Below are positions 33,154 to 41,876 of a DNA stretch of 64,000 nt, piece after piece. Under the pieces are notes generated by a model that had not been told where the DNA came from, ran no database searches, and worked only from the letters and a program-made list of their open reading frames with translations. Positions within the stretch are counted from its first letter, which is position 1, and each line of letters begins with the position of its first letter. A program made the position numbers and the translations under genes. Source of the stretch: Natronomonas salina (GTDB lineage: Archaea > Halobacteriota > Halobacteria > Halobacteriales > Haloarculaceae); contig NZ_CP058335.1 in the NCBI RefSeq assembly GCF_013391105.1, positions 1,984,001-2,048,000 of the forward strand. The letters run 5' to 3'.

Positions 33154-35574
33154 TCAGGCCTCGTCGGCGGCTGGGAGCGTGACGTAGAAGGTCGCCCCCT
33201 CGCCAGGCGCCGATTCGACCCAGATGTCGCCGCCGTGGCGCTCGACGATGCGCTCGCAGAGCGCCAGCCCGATGCCGGTCCCGGCGTGGTCCTCGTGGGA
33301 GTGGAGCCGCTGGAACACCTCGAAGATCCGCTCCTGGTCGTCGGGGTCGATGCCGACGCCCTCGTCGGCGACCGAGACGACCCACTCCTCGCCGGACCGC
33401 TCGGCGTCGACGCGGATCTCCGGCGGTGCGTCGCCGCTGTACTCGATAGCGTTCTTCAGCAGGTTCTGGAACACCTGCCGGAGCTGGTCGCGGTCTCCCT
33501 GGACCGTCGGGAGGGCCTCGGCGGTGATCTCGGCGTCGGTCTCCCGGATGCGCAGCTCCAGGTCCTGCCGGACGTCCGCGAGGATGGCGTCGAGGTCGAC
33601 GGGCTCGAAGGAATCGCCGCGGGTCTCCACCCGGGAGTATTCCAAGAGGCCGTCGATCATGTCGCGCATCCGCTCGGCGCCGTCGACGGCGTAGTCGATG
33701 AACTCCTCGGCCTCGGCGTCGAGGTCGTCGCCGTACCGCCGCTCGAGCAACTGGAGGTAGCTCGAGACCATCCGGAGCGGCTCCTGGAGGTCGTGGGAGG
33801 CCGCGTAGGCGAACTGCTCGAGGCGCTCGTTGGACGTCTCGAGCTGCCGCTGGTAGGCCTTCCGCTCGGAGATGTCGCGGAGCACGCCGGTGAAGAAGTG
33901 GTCGCCGCGGTACTCGATCTCGCTGAAGGAGACGGCCAGCGGCACCTCGGCGCCGTCGGCGCGCTCGCCCGGCAACTCGACGTAGTCCCAGTCGATGTGC
34001 CGCTCGCCGGTCTCGAGGTACCGCGAGATGGCGGCCCGGTGCTGGTCGGCGTACCCGTCCGGCATCAGCGCGGTCAGCGACTCGCCGATCAGGTCCTCCG
34101 GGGCGTACCCGAACATGTCCTCGACGGCCGGGTTCACCGACCGGACGACGCTGTCCTCGTCGATGGTGACGATGACGTCGTTGATCGCCTCCGTGATCGC
34201 CCGGTACTCCTCCCGGAGTTCGCTGACGTCCTCCTCGACGATCACGACCCGGTCGAGGTCGCCGTCCTCGCCGACGATCGGCGCGGCGTCGACCCGGACC
34301 CACTTCCGGCCGCCGTCCGAGACGTCGACCCGGGCCGTCCAGTCGTGGACGGGCTCGCCGGTCCGCGTCACCTGCGCGCAGGGACGGGCGTCCATCGGTA
34401 TCTCGTCGCCGTCCTCGTCGTAGTACGTCCGGTCGGTGGCTTCGACGTGGTCGGCGTCCGCCGGGATGCCGTGGAGCGCCCTCGCACGCGCGTTGATCCG
34501 TTCGATGTCGCCGTCGGGCGTCTCGACGGAGATGCCGACCGGTGCGGCCGCCATCATCTCCGCGAGCAGCTCGCGCTGCCGGTCGAGCTCGTCTTCGACC
34601 TGCTTCCTGGCGACCAGGCTCCCGAGGTCCGCCGCGATGGAGGTGACGACCTCCACCAGGTGCTCGTCGACCTCCCGCTGTTCGGCCATGTAGAACTCGA
34701 GGACGACGGCGAGTTCACCATCGTGGACGACCGGGACACCCAGCGCCGCCTTCAAATCGGTCTCGGTCGCCAGCCTCGAGCGGGGGAAGACGTCCTCGGA
34801 GACCGCGGTGACGTCCGGGAACCAGACCGGCTCGCCGGATTCGAGTACCTGCCCCGGGAGCCCCTCGCCGGCGCGGAAGGTGAACTCCCGGGAGGCCGCC
34901 TCGAAGGGGACGAACTCGTCGCGCTGGACGTACGACACCGGGAGCCGCTCGACGGCGCCGTCGTCGGTCGGCGCCCACGCCTGGCCGACCACCCAGTCGG
35001 TCCAGCCGCAGACCTCGTCGAGGGCCGCCTGCAGGCCGGCCTCCAGCGACGCCGCCTCCGCGACGGACTGGCTCACCTTCATGTGGAGCTGGTGCTCCTC
35101 GCGGGCGCGCTTCCGGTCGGTCATGTCGCGGGTGACCTTCGCGAACCCCTCGAGGTCGCCGTCGTCGTCCCGGATGGCCGTGATGGTCACGTTCGCCCAG
35201 AACCGGGAGCCGTCCTTCCGGACGCGCCAGCCCTCGTCCTCGACGGCGCCCTGCTGGAGGGCCGCCGCGAGGTTCCGCTCGGGGACGTCGGCGGCGCGGT
35301 CGGCCTCCGTGTAGAACGTCGAGAAGTTCCGGCCGACGATCTCCGAGGCCGAGTAGCCCTTGATGCGCTCGGCCCCGAGGTTCCAGCTCGCGACGGTCCC
35401 GTCGGGGTCCAGCCGGAAGATGGCGTACTCCTCGACGGCCTGGATGAGGGCGCGGAACTGCTGGTCGTGGTCGCCGTCGGGGTTGGGGTCAGGGTCGGCC
35501 ACCTCGCCGGAGACGGCGTTACCGTCGCCGTTGGCGTCCCCGTCGGCCGGGCCCTCGTCGGCCGGGTTCGTCAT
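33154..35574 (-). CDS. Multi-PAS/GAF sensor histidine kinase
   Basis: 806 aa, no membrane segment. In order: an acidic N-terminus, PAS (about 38-155, with GYSASEIVGRNFSTFYT), GAF (about 165-310), PAS (about 325-445), PAS (about 448-570, with VNPAVEDMFGYAPEDLIG), HisKA with ASHDLQEPLRMV (His about 594), and HATPase with NLLKNAIEYS, DEGVGIDPDD and GTGIGLALCERI. It is a cytoplasmic kinase for redox, light or small-molecule cues. No response regulator lies next to it, so it may be an orphan. Signal unknown. Confidence 0.9.
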   Translation of the reverse strand: MTNPADEGPADGDANGDGNAVSGEVADPDPNPDGDHDQQFRALIQAVEEYAIFRLDPDGTVASWNLGAERIKGYSASEIVGRNFSTFYTEADRAADVPERNLAAALQQGAVEDEGWRVRKDGSRFWANVTITAIRDDDGDLEGFAKVTRDMTDRKRAREEHQLHMKVSQSVAEAASLEAGLQAALDEVCGWTDWVVGQAWAPTDDGAVERLPVSYVQRDEFVPFEAASREFTFRAGEGLPGQVLESGEPVWFPDVTAVSEDVFPRSRLATETDLKAALGVPVVHDGELAVVLEFYMAEQREVDEHLVEVVTSIAADLGSLVARKQVEDELDRQRELLAEMMAAAPVGISVETPDGDIERINARARALHGIPADADHVEATDRTYYDEDGDEIPMDARPCAQVTRTGEPVHDWTARVDVSDGGRKWVRVDAAPIVGEDGDLDRVVIVEEDVSELREEYRAITEAINDVIVTIDEDSVVRSVNPAVEDMFGYAPEDLIGESLTALMPDGYADQHRAAISRYLETGERHIDWDYVELPGERADGAEVPLAVSFSEIEYRGDHFFTGVLRDISERKAYQRQLETSNERLEQFAYAASHDLQEPLRMVSSYLQLLERRYGDDLDAEAEEFIDYAVDGAERMRDMIDGLLEYSRVETRGDSFEPVDLDAILADVRQDLELRIRETDAEITAEALPTVQGDRDQLRQVFQNLLKNAIEYSGDAPPEIRVDAERSGEEWVVSVADEGVGIDPDDQERIFEVFQRLHSHEDHAGTGIGLALCERIVERHGGDIWVESAPGEGATFYVTLPAADEA

Positions 35575-35694
35575 TGCACCCTTCTTCTAGTTCCATTGAT
35601 GAAAGCCCTGGCATCTCGTCGTCTCTCGAGCGACGCGGTGTGCCGCGCGGGCCGACCTCGGCGCCGAACCGGGACGGGCCGCCGTGCGGCAGTG

Positions 35695-36177
35695 CTACTC
35701 CACCCGGTCGAGCATCTCGCCCAGTTCGACGAGGTCGATGGGTTGGACGTGCTCCTCGCGGATGAGGTTCTCGTCGTTGATGGTGAGGTCGAGGTCGTCG
35801 AGCTGCTCGGCGACGTGGGTGATGTCGTCGTCCTGGACGCCGACGGCCTTTATCTGGAGGTTCTCCTGGCCGGTCATCAGCTCCGTGACCTCGAGGACCT
35901 GCGGGAGCTCCATGGCCTGCTCGGCGACCGTCGAGCGCTCGCTGATGCTGGCGGTGCACGTGAAGTGGAAGTACAGTCGCAGTCCCACCCGGTCGAGGTC
36001 GAGGGAGGTCGTGTAGCCGGTGAGGACGCCGGCCTCCTGGAGGCGGTCCATCCGGTTGTGGACGGTGTTGTCGGAGACGCCGATCTGCTCGGCGAGTTCG
36101 ATGGCCGAGTACCGGGCGTCGCGCTGCAGCAGGTTGAGCAACTGCCGGTCGACGTCGTCCAGCTCGTAGGTACTCAT
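35695..36177 (-). CDS. Lrp/AsnC-family transcription regulator
   Basis: 160 aa from MSTYELDDVDRQLLN. A winged helix-turn-helix (LLQRDARYSAIELAEQIGVS, NTVHNRMDRLQEAGVL) is followed by an effector-type beta-alpha domain. Residues VTELMTGQENLQIKAVG match the RAM domain. It probably forms a dimer or higher oligomer and may sense an amino acid. It sits between the kinase and the HalOD1 gene. Targets unknown. Confidence 0.87.
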   Translation of the reverse strand: MSTYELDDVDRQLLNLLQRDARYSAIELAEQIGVSDNTVHNRMDRLQEAGVLTGYTTSLDLDRVGLRLYFHFTCTASISERSTVAEQAMELPQVLEVTELMTGQENLQIKAVGVQDDDITHVAEQLDDLDLTINDENLIREEHVQPIDLVELGEMLDRVE

Positions 36178-36437
36178 ACTCCGGGTTGGCGGGGGAGAGC
36201 CAAGAGAGTACCGAAATTCGAGACCCAATCCCACTCGTTCTCGATATTTCCAACAATTTCTCTTCGGCGTTAGAGATTCGAATCACTCGGCAGCCCCTTA
36301 TAAGTGCTAGTTGCCATCGAGAGGATATTCCACACTATTTTGAGATTTTACCTCGATATTCCACGTTGAATCGCCTGGCACGTGGACTATCGAATTTTCA
36401 TGCAAGGGTTTATACGCGTAGATGTGTTCGTACAAAT
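36178..36437. other. AT-rich intergenic region
   Basis: 260 bp, clearly lower in GC than the genes around it. It contains two similar GATATTCCAC stretches (36332 and 36354 areas) and a promoter near its right end. No ORF of note and no RNA gene recognised. Confidence 0.5.
36409..36416 (+). promoter_or_regulatory. Candidate TATA box (TTTATACG) for the HalOD1 gene
   Basis: TTTATACG is centred about 25 nt before the GTG at 36438. This is the spacing of a leaderless haloarchaeal transcript, and it supports the GTG start. Confidence 0.5.
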
Positions 36438-36704
36438 GTGAGCAAGACATCCCCCATTCAGACAGCAGCCCGTTCCACGTCCCGGTCCGAAGCGGTCACC
36501 GAAGCCGTCGTTCACGCTGTCGCCGACGAGGAGGGAGTCTCGCCCCTCCAGCTCGAGCCCCTCGCGACCGTCGTCGACCCGGACGCCCTGAATTCCCTCT
36601 ACTCCGGCGACCGTCCCGGCGCGAAACTGGAGTTCGCCTACCACGGCTACCGCGTGCACGTGGACACCGACGGCCGGGTCGCACTCGACGAACTCGAGTC
36701 CTGA
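36438..36704 (+). CDS. HalOD1 output-domain protein
   Basis: 88 aa. The pattern SEAVTEAVVHAVADEEGVSP, then VVDPDALNSLY and a beta end FAYHGYRVHVDTDGRV, is that of HalOD1, a small haloarchaeal signal-output domain. GTG start at 36438 was chosen from the TATA spacing; an ATG 2 nt earlier is followed at once by a stop. Function in signal transduction is inferred from family use. A second copy is at 51143. Confidence 0.8.
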   Translation: MSKTSPIQTAARSTSRSEAVTEAVVHAVADEEGVSPLQLEPLATVVDPDALNSLYSGDRPGAKLEFAYHGYRVHVDTDGRVALDELES

Positions 36705-36709
36705 CCGCG

Positions 36710-36841
36710 GTGTCCCACTACATCGAGTGCCGGGTCTGCGGGTTCGTGCTCGAGGCGGCGGCGCCCGCCGAGCCCGTGCCGAAGCGCTGGGACGCCTGCC
36801 CCGACTGCGAGAGCTCCGACTTCGGGTTCCCCGAGGAGTGA
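36710..36841 (+). CDS. 43-aa rubredoxin-like zinc-ribbon microprotein
   Basis: 43 aa from GTG at 36710. IECRVCGFVLEAA and WDACPDCESSDFGF give two CxxC knuckles with the spacing of a rubredoxin-like ribbon. It starts 5 nt after the HalOD1 stop and is probably co-transcribed. No catalytic function is evident. Confidence 0.6.
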   Translation: MSHYIECRVCGFVLEAAAPAEPVPKRWDACPDCESSDFGFPEE

Positions 36842-36952
36842 CGGCCCGCGTCCACCGCCGTATTCTACCGAACCGATCCGACGACGCGTAGCGACGCGAC
36901 CGCAGGCACGGCTCGCGGTTGATTCAAGCGTCTCCACCACGTCGGCACTGGT

Positions 36953-37636
36953 ATGTGTGGCCGGAACTCGCTGTTCGCGCCGCAGGCGGACCTGGAGGAG
37001 CGCTTCGACGCGACGGCACGGCACCCCGTCCGCCCGCGGTACAACATCGCTCCCGGCGAGGACCTCGCGGTCGTCCGGAACGACGACCCCGGCGTCATCG
37101 ACCGACTGGAGTGGGGGCTGCTCCCCGGGTGGGCCGACGACCCCGCGGACGCCCCGCGGCCGATCAACGCCCGCGCGGAGACGGTCGCCGAGAAGGCGCC
37201 GTTCCGCGACGCCTTCGAGGAGCGCAGATGTCTCGTCCTCTCCAGCGGCTTCTACGAGTGGCAGGAACGGACGGGCGCCGCCAAACAGCCCTACCGCATC
37301 TGCCTCGAGGACGACGAACTGTTCGCGTTCGCGGGTCTCTGGGAGCACTGGGAGGGCGACGGTTCGTCCCTGGAGACGGTCACCATCCTGACGACCGACG
37401 CCAGCGAGCGGATGGCGCCGATCCACGACCGGATGCCCGTGATGCTGGACCCCGACGAGGAGGCGACGTGGCTCGCGGGCGACGAGCCCAGGTCGGTGCT
37501 CGACCCCTACGACGGCGACGACCTGCGGACCTACCCCGTCTCGCAGACCGTCAACAACCCGGAGAACGACTCGCCGTCGGTCATCGAACCCGTCGACGTC
37601 GGCGAACAGACGGGCCTCGACGAGTTCGCCGGGTGA
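36953..37636 (+). CDS. SRAP-family protein (HMCES/YedK, abasic-site crosslinking)
   Basis: 227 aa. It starts M-C-G-R, leaving Cys2 as the N-terminal nucleophile after Met removal. Then PRYNIAPGED, LEWGLLPGWADD, PINARAETVAEKAPFRDAF, SSGFYEWQ (catalytic Glu) and PIHDRMPVML (catalytic His). These are all the SRAP hallmarks. The protein would form a thiazolidine link with abasic sites in single-stranded DNA. It stands alone on the plus strand. Confidence 0.92.
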   Translation: MCGRNSLFAPQADLEERFDATARHPVRPRYNIAPGEDLAVVRNDDPGVIDRLEWGLLPGWADDPADAPRPINARAETVAEKAPFRDAFEERRCLVLSSGFYEWQERTGAAKQPYRICLEDDELFAFAGLWEHWEGDGSSLETVTILTTDASERMAPIHDRMPVMLDPDEEATWLAGDEPRSVLDPYDGDDLRTYPVSQTVNNPENDSPSVIEPVDVGEQTGLDEFAG

Positions 37637-37777
37637 ACGCAGCGGCAGGTCGTCACGGCCGTCGACCCGGGTGCGGTGACCCGGAGGAGACTGGCGAGCG
37701 AGGGCGACCACTTTAAACAGCCTGGGAGGACAGGTAGCAGACCTATTGGGATACCGCCGCAGGTTGAACCGTGACCG

Positions 37778-39451
37778 ATGGTAACCGATGACGATACCCA
37801 CGCGGGGACGGGCGAACGCGACGCGGCGGCCGTCGACGCCGTCGTCGTCGGCGCGGGCTTCTCGGGACTCTACATGCTCCACCGGCTCCGGGAGCAGGGG
37901 CTCTCGGTCCGCGTCTACGAGAAGGCCGACGACGTCGGCGGGACGTGGTACTGGAACCGCTACCCGGGCGCCCGCTGCGACAGCGAGAGCCACATCTACT
38001 GTTACTCGTTCGACGACGAACTGCTCGAGTCCTGGGAGTGGAGCGAGCGGTACCCCGAGCAACCGGAGATCCTCGAGTACCTCCGGTTCGCCGCCGACCA
38101 CCTGGACCTGCGTCGCGACATCGAGTTCGAGACGGCCGTGACCGAGGCGGCCTACGACGACGACACCGCGACCTGGACGATCGGCACCGACGACGGGGAG
38201 CGCGTGACCAGCCGGTTCTTCATCAGCGCCGTCGGCTGCCTCTCGGAGCCGTTCCGGCCGGACTTCGACGGCCTCGAGCGCTTCGAGGGTGAGTGGTACC
38301 ACACGGCCCGGTGGCCCCACGACGGCGTCGACCTCGACGGCGAGCGCGTCGGCGTCGTCGGCACCGGCTCGACCGGCATCCAGCTCATCCCGGAGGTCGC
38401 CGACCGCGCCGGCCACCTCACGGTCTTCCAGCGGACGCCGAACTACGCCGTCCCGGCGCGGAACCGCCCGCTCGACGACGAGGAGTACGCGGAGATCCGC
38501 GAGAACTACGACGAGATCTGGACGAAGGCGCGCAACTCCCGGCTGGGGATGCCGTTCGACACCGAGGAGAACTCCGCGCGGACGCTCGACGACGACGAGA
38601 TCGAGGCGCTACTGGAGAAGCGCTGGCAGCAGGGCGGCTTCCGGTTCCTCCACACGTTCCAGCCCGGCCACGTCCTCTCGGACGCCGATACGAACGAGAC
38701 GATCTCGGAGTTCATCCGCTCGAAGATCCGCGAGCGGGTCGACGACCCCGAGACCGCCGAGACGCTCGCCCCGACCGACCACCCCTACGGCTCGAAGCGC
38801 CCGCCGATGGACTACGGCGGCTACTACGAGACGTACAACCGCGACGACGTCCGGCTCGTCGACGTCGACGCGAACCCGATAACCGAGTTCACCCCGGACG
38901 GCGTCCGGACGGCTGACGACCACTACGACCTCGACGTCTTCGTCTTCGCCACCGGCTTCGACGCGATGACCGGCGCGCTGCTGGCGTTCGACGTCACCGG
39001 CCGCGACGGCCTGTCGCTGGCCGAGAAGTGGGCCGACGGGCCGAAGACCTACCTCGGCCTCGGGGTCCACGGCTTCCCCAACATGTTCACCATCACCGGG
39101 CCGCAGAGCCCCTCCGTCCTCACGAACATGCCGATGTCCATCGAACAGCACGTCGAGTGGATCGCCGACTGCATCGCCTACATGGACGAGCGCGGCTACC
39201 GGACCATCGAACCCACCGAGGAGTCCGAATCGCAGTGGGTCTCCCAGACCAACATGCTCGCCGACAACATGCTGTTCTCGGAGGCCGAGTCGTGGTACCG
39301 CGGCGAGAACGTTCCCGGCAAGCCGAACATCTTCACGCCGTTCCCCGGCGGCCTCGAGATGTACCGCGACATCTGCGACCGCGTCGCCGAGGACGACTAC
39401 GACGGGTTCGAACTGACCGGCGCCGCGGAGACTCCCCCGGCCGAGCAGTAG
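37778..39451 (+). CDS. Flavin-dependent Baeyer-Villiger-type monooxygenase
   Basis: 557 aa. FAD site VVVGAGFSGLYMLHRL near residue 23, then KADDVGGTWYWNRYPGARCD, the BVMO fingerprint FEGEWYHTARW (about 169, fitting F-x-G-x3-H-x3-W), and the NADPH site VGVVGTGSTGIQLIP. It would insert oxygen next to a ketone to give an ester or lactone. The substrate is unknown. Start ATG at 37778. Confidence 0.92.
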   Translation: MVTDDDTHAGTGERDAAAVDAVVVGAGFSGLYMLHRLREQGLSVRVYEKADDVGGTWYWNRYPGARCDSESHIYCYSFDDELLESWEWSERYPEQPEILEYLRFAADHLDLRRDIEFETAVTEAAYDDDTATWTIGTDDGERVTSRFFISAVGCLSEPFRPDFDGLERFEGEWYHTARWPHDGVDLDGERVGVVGTGSTGIQLIPEVADRAGHLTVFQRTPNYAVPARNRPLDDEEYAEIRENYDEIWTKARNSRLGMPFDTEENSARTLDDDEIEALLEKRWQQGGFRFLHTFQPGHVLSDADTNETISEFIRSKIRERVDDPETAETLAPTDHPYGSKRPPMDYGGYYETYNRDDVRLVDVDANPITEFTPDGVRTADDHYDLDVFVFATGFDAMTGALLAFDVTGRDGLSLAEKWADGPKTYLGLGVHGFPNMFTITGPQSPSVLTNMPMSIEQHVEWIADCIAYMDERGYRTIEPTEESESQWVSQTNMLADNMLFSEAESWYRGENVPGKPNIFTPFPGGLEMYRDICDRVAEDDYDGFELTGAAETPPAEQ

Positions 39452-39514
39452 CGGGCTTCAAATCGAAACTGCTGCTGATTTTTCCTCTGGGGCGAGGACG
39501 GCGGACCCTCAAGT

Positions 39515-40756
39515 TCAGGTAGCGGGACGATGCTGGTTCTCCGTCGTGCTCGTCGGCGGTTCGTCCAGGAGTCGGCGCGCGAGTCGCGCAGCGGCGGATC
39601 CGTCGGGGTGGTCGACGAAGCGGTCGCGCACGCGGGCGCGGTCGGCGGCGTACTCGTCGGTGCCGTCGATGGCCTCCAGGAGCGCGCCCTGGAACGCCGC
39701 GAAGTCGGTGGGGGTCGGACCCGGGGTGACCTCGCCGTAGTCGAACTCGAAGCCGGGGTGGTCCCGGTAGCTGGGGAGGTCGTAGGGGTAGAACACGACC
39801 GGGTCGTCGGTGACGAGGAAGTCGACGTAGATCGACGAGTAGTCGGTGACCAGGGCGTCGACGTGCTCCAAGAGCGGGTACGGGTCGGTGTCCGCGGGGA
39901 GTTCGACGACGTGCTCGAGTTCGTCGAGGTCGACGGCGAGCCGTTCCCGGGGGTGGAGCTTGACGATGAGGTACGCGTCGCGGGCCGCGAACGACTCGTC
40001 GAGGGCCCGGAAGTCGACGGCGTCGTCGAGCGGGACGCCGCCGTGGTCGACGTCGTCGCTCCACTCTCGCCACGTCGGCATGTAGAACGCGACGGGGTGG
40101 TCGCGGCCGAGGTCGCGGACGCGCCGGAGGACCGCGTCGTCGACCCCGAGGTCGGCGTCTTCGACCTCACCGCGGAGGACGTCGTTCCGGGGATAGCCGA
40201 CGGGAAGGACCGACTCCTCGGGCTGCCTGTACGCCTCCTGGACGACGGGGCCCACCGCCTCCCCCGTCGTGACGTGGTACGCCCAGTTCGAGCCCGTGAG
40301 CCGGAAGAAGAACCGCCCGACGAGGGACCACTCGCGGTCGAGGTGGTCGCCGACCGTCTTGATGGGGACGCCGTGCCAGAGCTGGACGACGTCGGCGCCG
40401 CCGGTCGCCCACCACGTCACGTCCGCGGGTCCGTGGGACACGAAGACGTACTCGGCGAGGAGCGTGTGCAGGAGGCCGCGGGCACTTCCGGCGTCGTAGG
40501 CCTCGTAGCCGGCCTCGCGCAGCGTCTCGACGACGTCGCCGTCCGTCGAGAGCCAGATAGCGCGGACGTCGTCCCGCTCGGTCGCCGCGTGGAGGAACGC
40601 GTACTTCGGGTTGCCGACGAAGCGATCCCCGCCGTCGGCGCCGTAGACCCAGCGTCCCGCTCGGGAGGGGGCGAGCGACGAGGCGCCGTACGCCGCGAGG
40701 GTGCAGAGGCGGGTGAGGATCGTCGTCGCGACCGCGAGTGCCCGATTACGGGCCAT
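39515..40756 (-). CDS. CDP-glycerol glycerophosphotransferase (TagF/TagB)-like protein
   Basis: 413 aa. Hallmarks of the family: VQLWHGVPIKT (acceptor/cofactor site), YMPTWREW, YLIVKLHPRE and DALVTDYSSIYVDF. Such enzymes transfer polyol phosphates from CDP-linked donors to wall polymers. Its start is 1 nt after the nucleotidyltransferase stop, so one enzyme may make the activated donor that the other uses. In a haloarchaeon the product would be a phosphate-containing surface glycan, which is inference. Confidence 0.85.
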   Translation of the reverse strand: MARNRALAVATTILTRLCTLAAYGASSLAPSRAGRWVYGADGGDRFVGNPKYAFLHAATERDDVRAIWLSTDGDVVETLREAGYEAYDAGSARGLLHTLLAEYVFVSHGPADVTWWATGGADVVQLWHGVPIKTVGDHLDREWSLVGRFFFRLTGSNWAYHVTTGEAVGPVVQEAYRQPEESVLPVGYPRNDVLRGEVEDADLGVDDAVLRRVRDLGRDHPVAFYMPTWREWSDDVDHGGVPLDDAVDFRALDESFAARDAYLIVKLHPRERLAVDLDELEHVVELPADTDPYPLLEHVDALVTDYSSIYVDFLVTDDPVVFYPYDLPSYRDHPGFEFDYGEVTPGPTPTDFAAFQGALLEAIDGTDEYAADRARVRDRFVDHPDGSAAARLARRLLDEPPTSTTENQHRPAT

Positions 40757-40757
40757 C

Positions 40758-41471
40758 CTACTGGAGGGCGGTGCCCGATTCGACCTCGGCGAGGTGCTCG
40801 GGCGTGTTGATCTCGTGGCGTTCGTCGGCCGGCACCGTCACGCGCTTCGAGGGGGTCTCGGTGAACACGATGGGGAACCAGTCGTCGGGGTTCTCCTGGA
40901 GGGTCTCGAGGGCCACGGGGACGTTGTCGTTGTGGAGGACGAACAGGCCGACCTCCTGGTGGCCCGCGATCGCCCCGTAGTCCGTGATGACACCCTCGTC
41001 GTCGTACCGGACCGCGGTCATCTCGTCCTGGACGCCCTCGATGCAGCCGACGGCGTTGTACCCCTCGTGGCGGTACCGGGCCCGGAAGCGCTGGACGATC
41101 TTCCCCAGCGCGTCCGCCGAGAACAGGACGTCCCCGCAGACCACGAGGACGTGCTCGTCGCACCCCTCGGCCTCGAAGGCCCGGAGCGCCCGCTCCAGGG
41201 AGGCCGCGTTCTCGACGTCCTGCCAGTTCTCGAGGTAGAGCCCCCGGGAGTCGACGTCGGTCCCGAGGTCGACGGCCTCGTCGATCTGGCCGTTCGCGTC
41301 CTCGAAGCCGTGCCCGAGGACGACCGTGACGTCGTCAGTGTACTCGTCGATGACGTTGCGCTGGTACTCGTAGAGGGTCTTGCCGTTGAGTTGGAGGAAG
41401 AGCTTCGGCTTGTTCGCCGTGCGGGGACCGAGGCGGCTTCCTCGTCCGGCAGCGGGGATGACAGTACGCAT
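40758..41471 (-). CDS. Sugar/polyol-phosphate nucleotidyltransferase
   Basis: 237 aa. N-terminal signature PAAGRGSRLGPRTANKPK (residues 6-23) of GT-A-fold NTP transferases, then VLVVCGDVLFS with the metal-binding Asp, and a late SKRVTVPADERHEINTPE. The likely product is an NDP- or CDP-activated sugar or polyol for the TagF-like partner. Minus-strand promoters are suggested by the AT-rich patches near 41466-41475 and 41500-41515. Confidence 0.87.
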   Translation of the reverse strand: MRTVIPAAGRGSRLGPRTANKPKLFLQLNGKTLYEYQRNVIDEYTDDVTVVLGHGFEDANGQIDEAVDLGTDVDSRGLYLENWQDVENAASLERALRAFEAEGCDEHVLVVCGDVLFSADALGKIVQRFRARYRHEGYNAVGCIEGVQDEMTAVRYDDEGVITDYGAIAGHQEVGLFVLHNDNVPVALETLQENPDDWFPIVFTETPSKRVTVPADERHEINTPEHLAEVESGTALQ

Positions 41472-41846
41472 GCGAATATATCTGACCCCACACGACTACA
41501 ATAATATATATCTGCTATCCCTATTTTCTATTTCCTTATGCACCCACTAGAAAGACTCAGCAGGCCGTACAGACCCGATTCCTCCGGTGTCTAGATTCGT
41601 GGCAGTTAGACGACACCTGAGAGACCAGCCAGCGGTTCGTTCACCCGATAGTGCAACGAAATGATAGGTAGTTCGTCCATATCGCCTAGTATAGATAGCT
41701 AATCCCACCTTCCTGGTGGGATTCTCACAGCCAGCCAGCGTGTCGCTACGACGGATTTCCCCGGTGGCGGTCTGTCACCAGTATAGAGACCAAATCATCG
41801 TCTCTCTAACCATATCTAATCGTTTAACTATCGTGTACAAATCCAT
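41472..41846. other. Lower-GC intergenic region
   Basis: About 375 bp with GC well below that of the genes around it. The left end holds AATATATAT near 41505, a candidate minus-strand TATA box. I see no coding frame, RNA gene or clear repeat. It may be part of a transferred or unstable segment reaching to 44.8 kb. Confidence 0.5.
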
Positions 41847-41856
41847 AACGATATAG
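41847..41856 (+). promoter_or_regulatory. Candidate TATA box for the Thr/Pro-rich surface protein
   Basis: AACGATATAG is centred about 25 nt before the ATG at 41877, fitting a leaderless transcript. This supports 41877, not the downstream in-frame GTG at 41971, as the original start. Confidence 0.4.
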
Positions 41857-41876
41857 GAGATAGTCGAAACGCGGGC

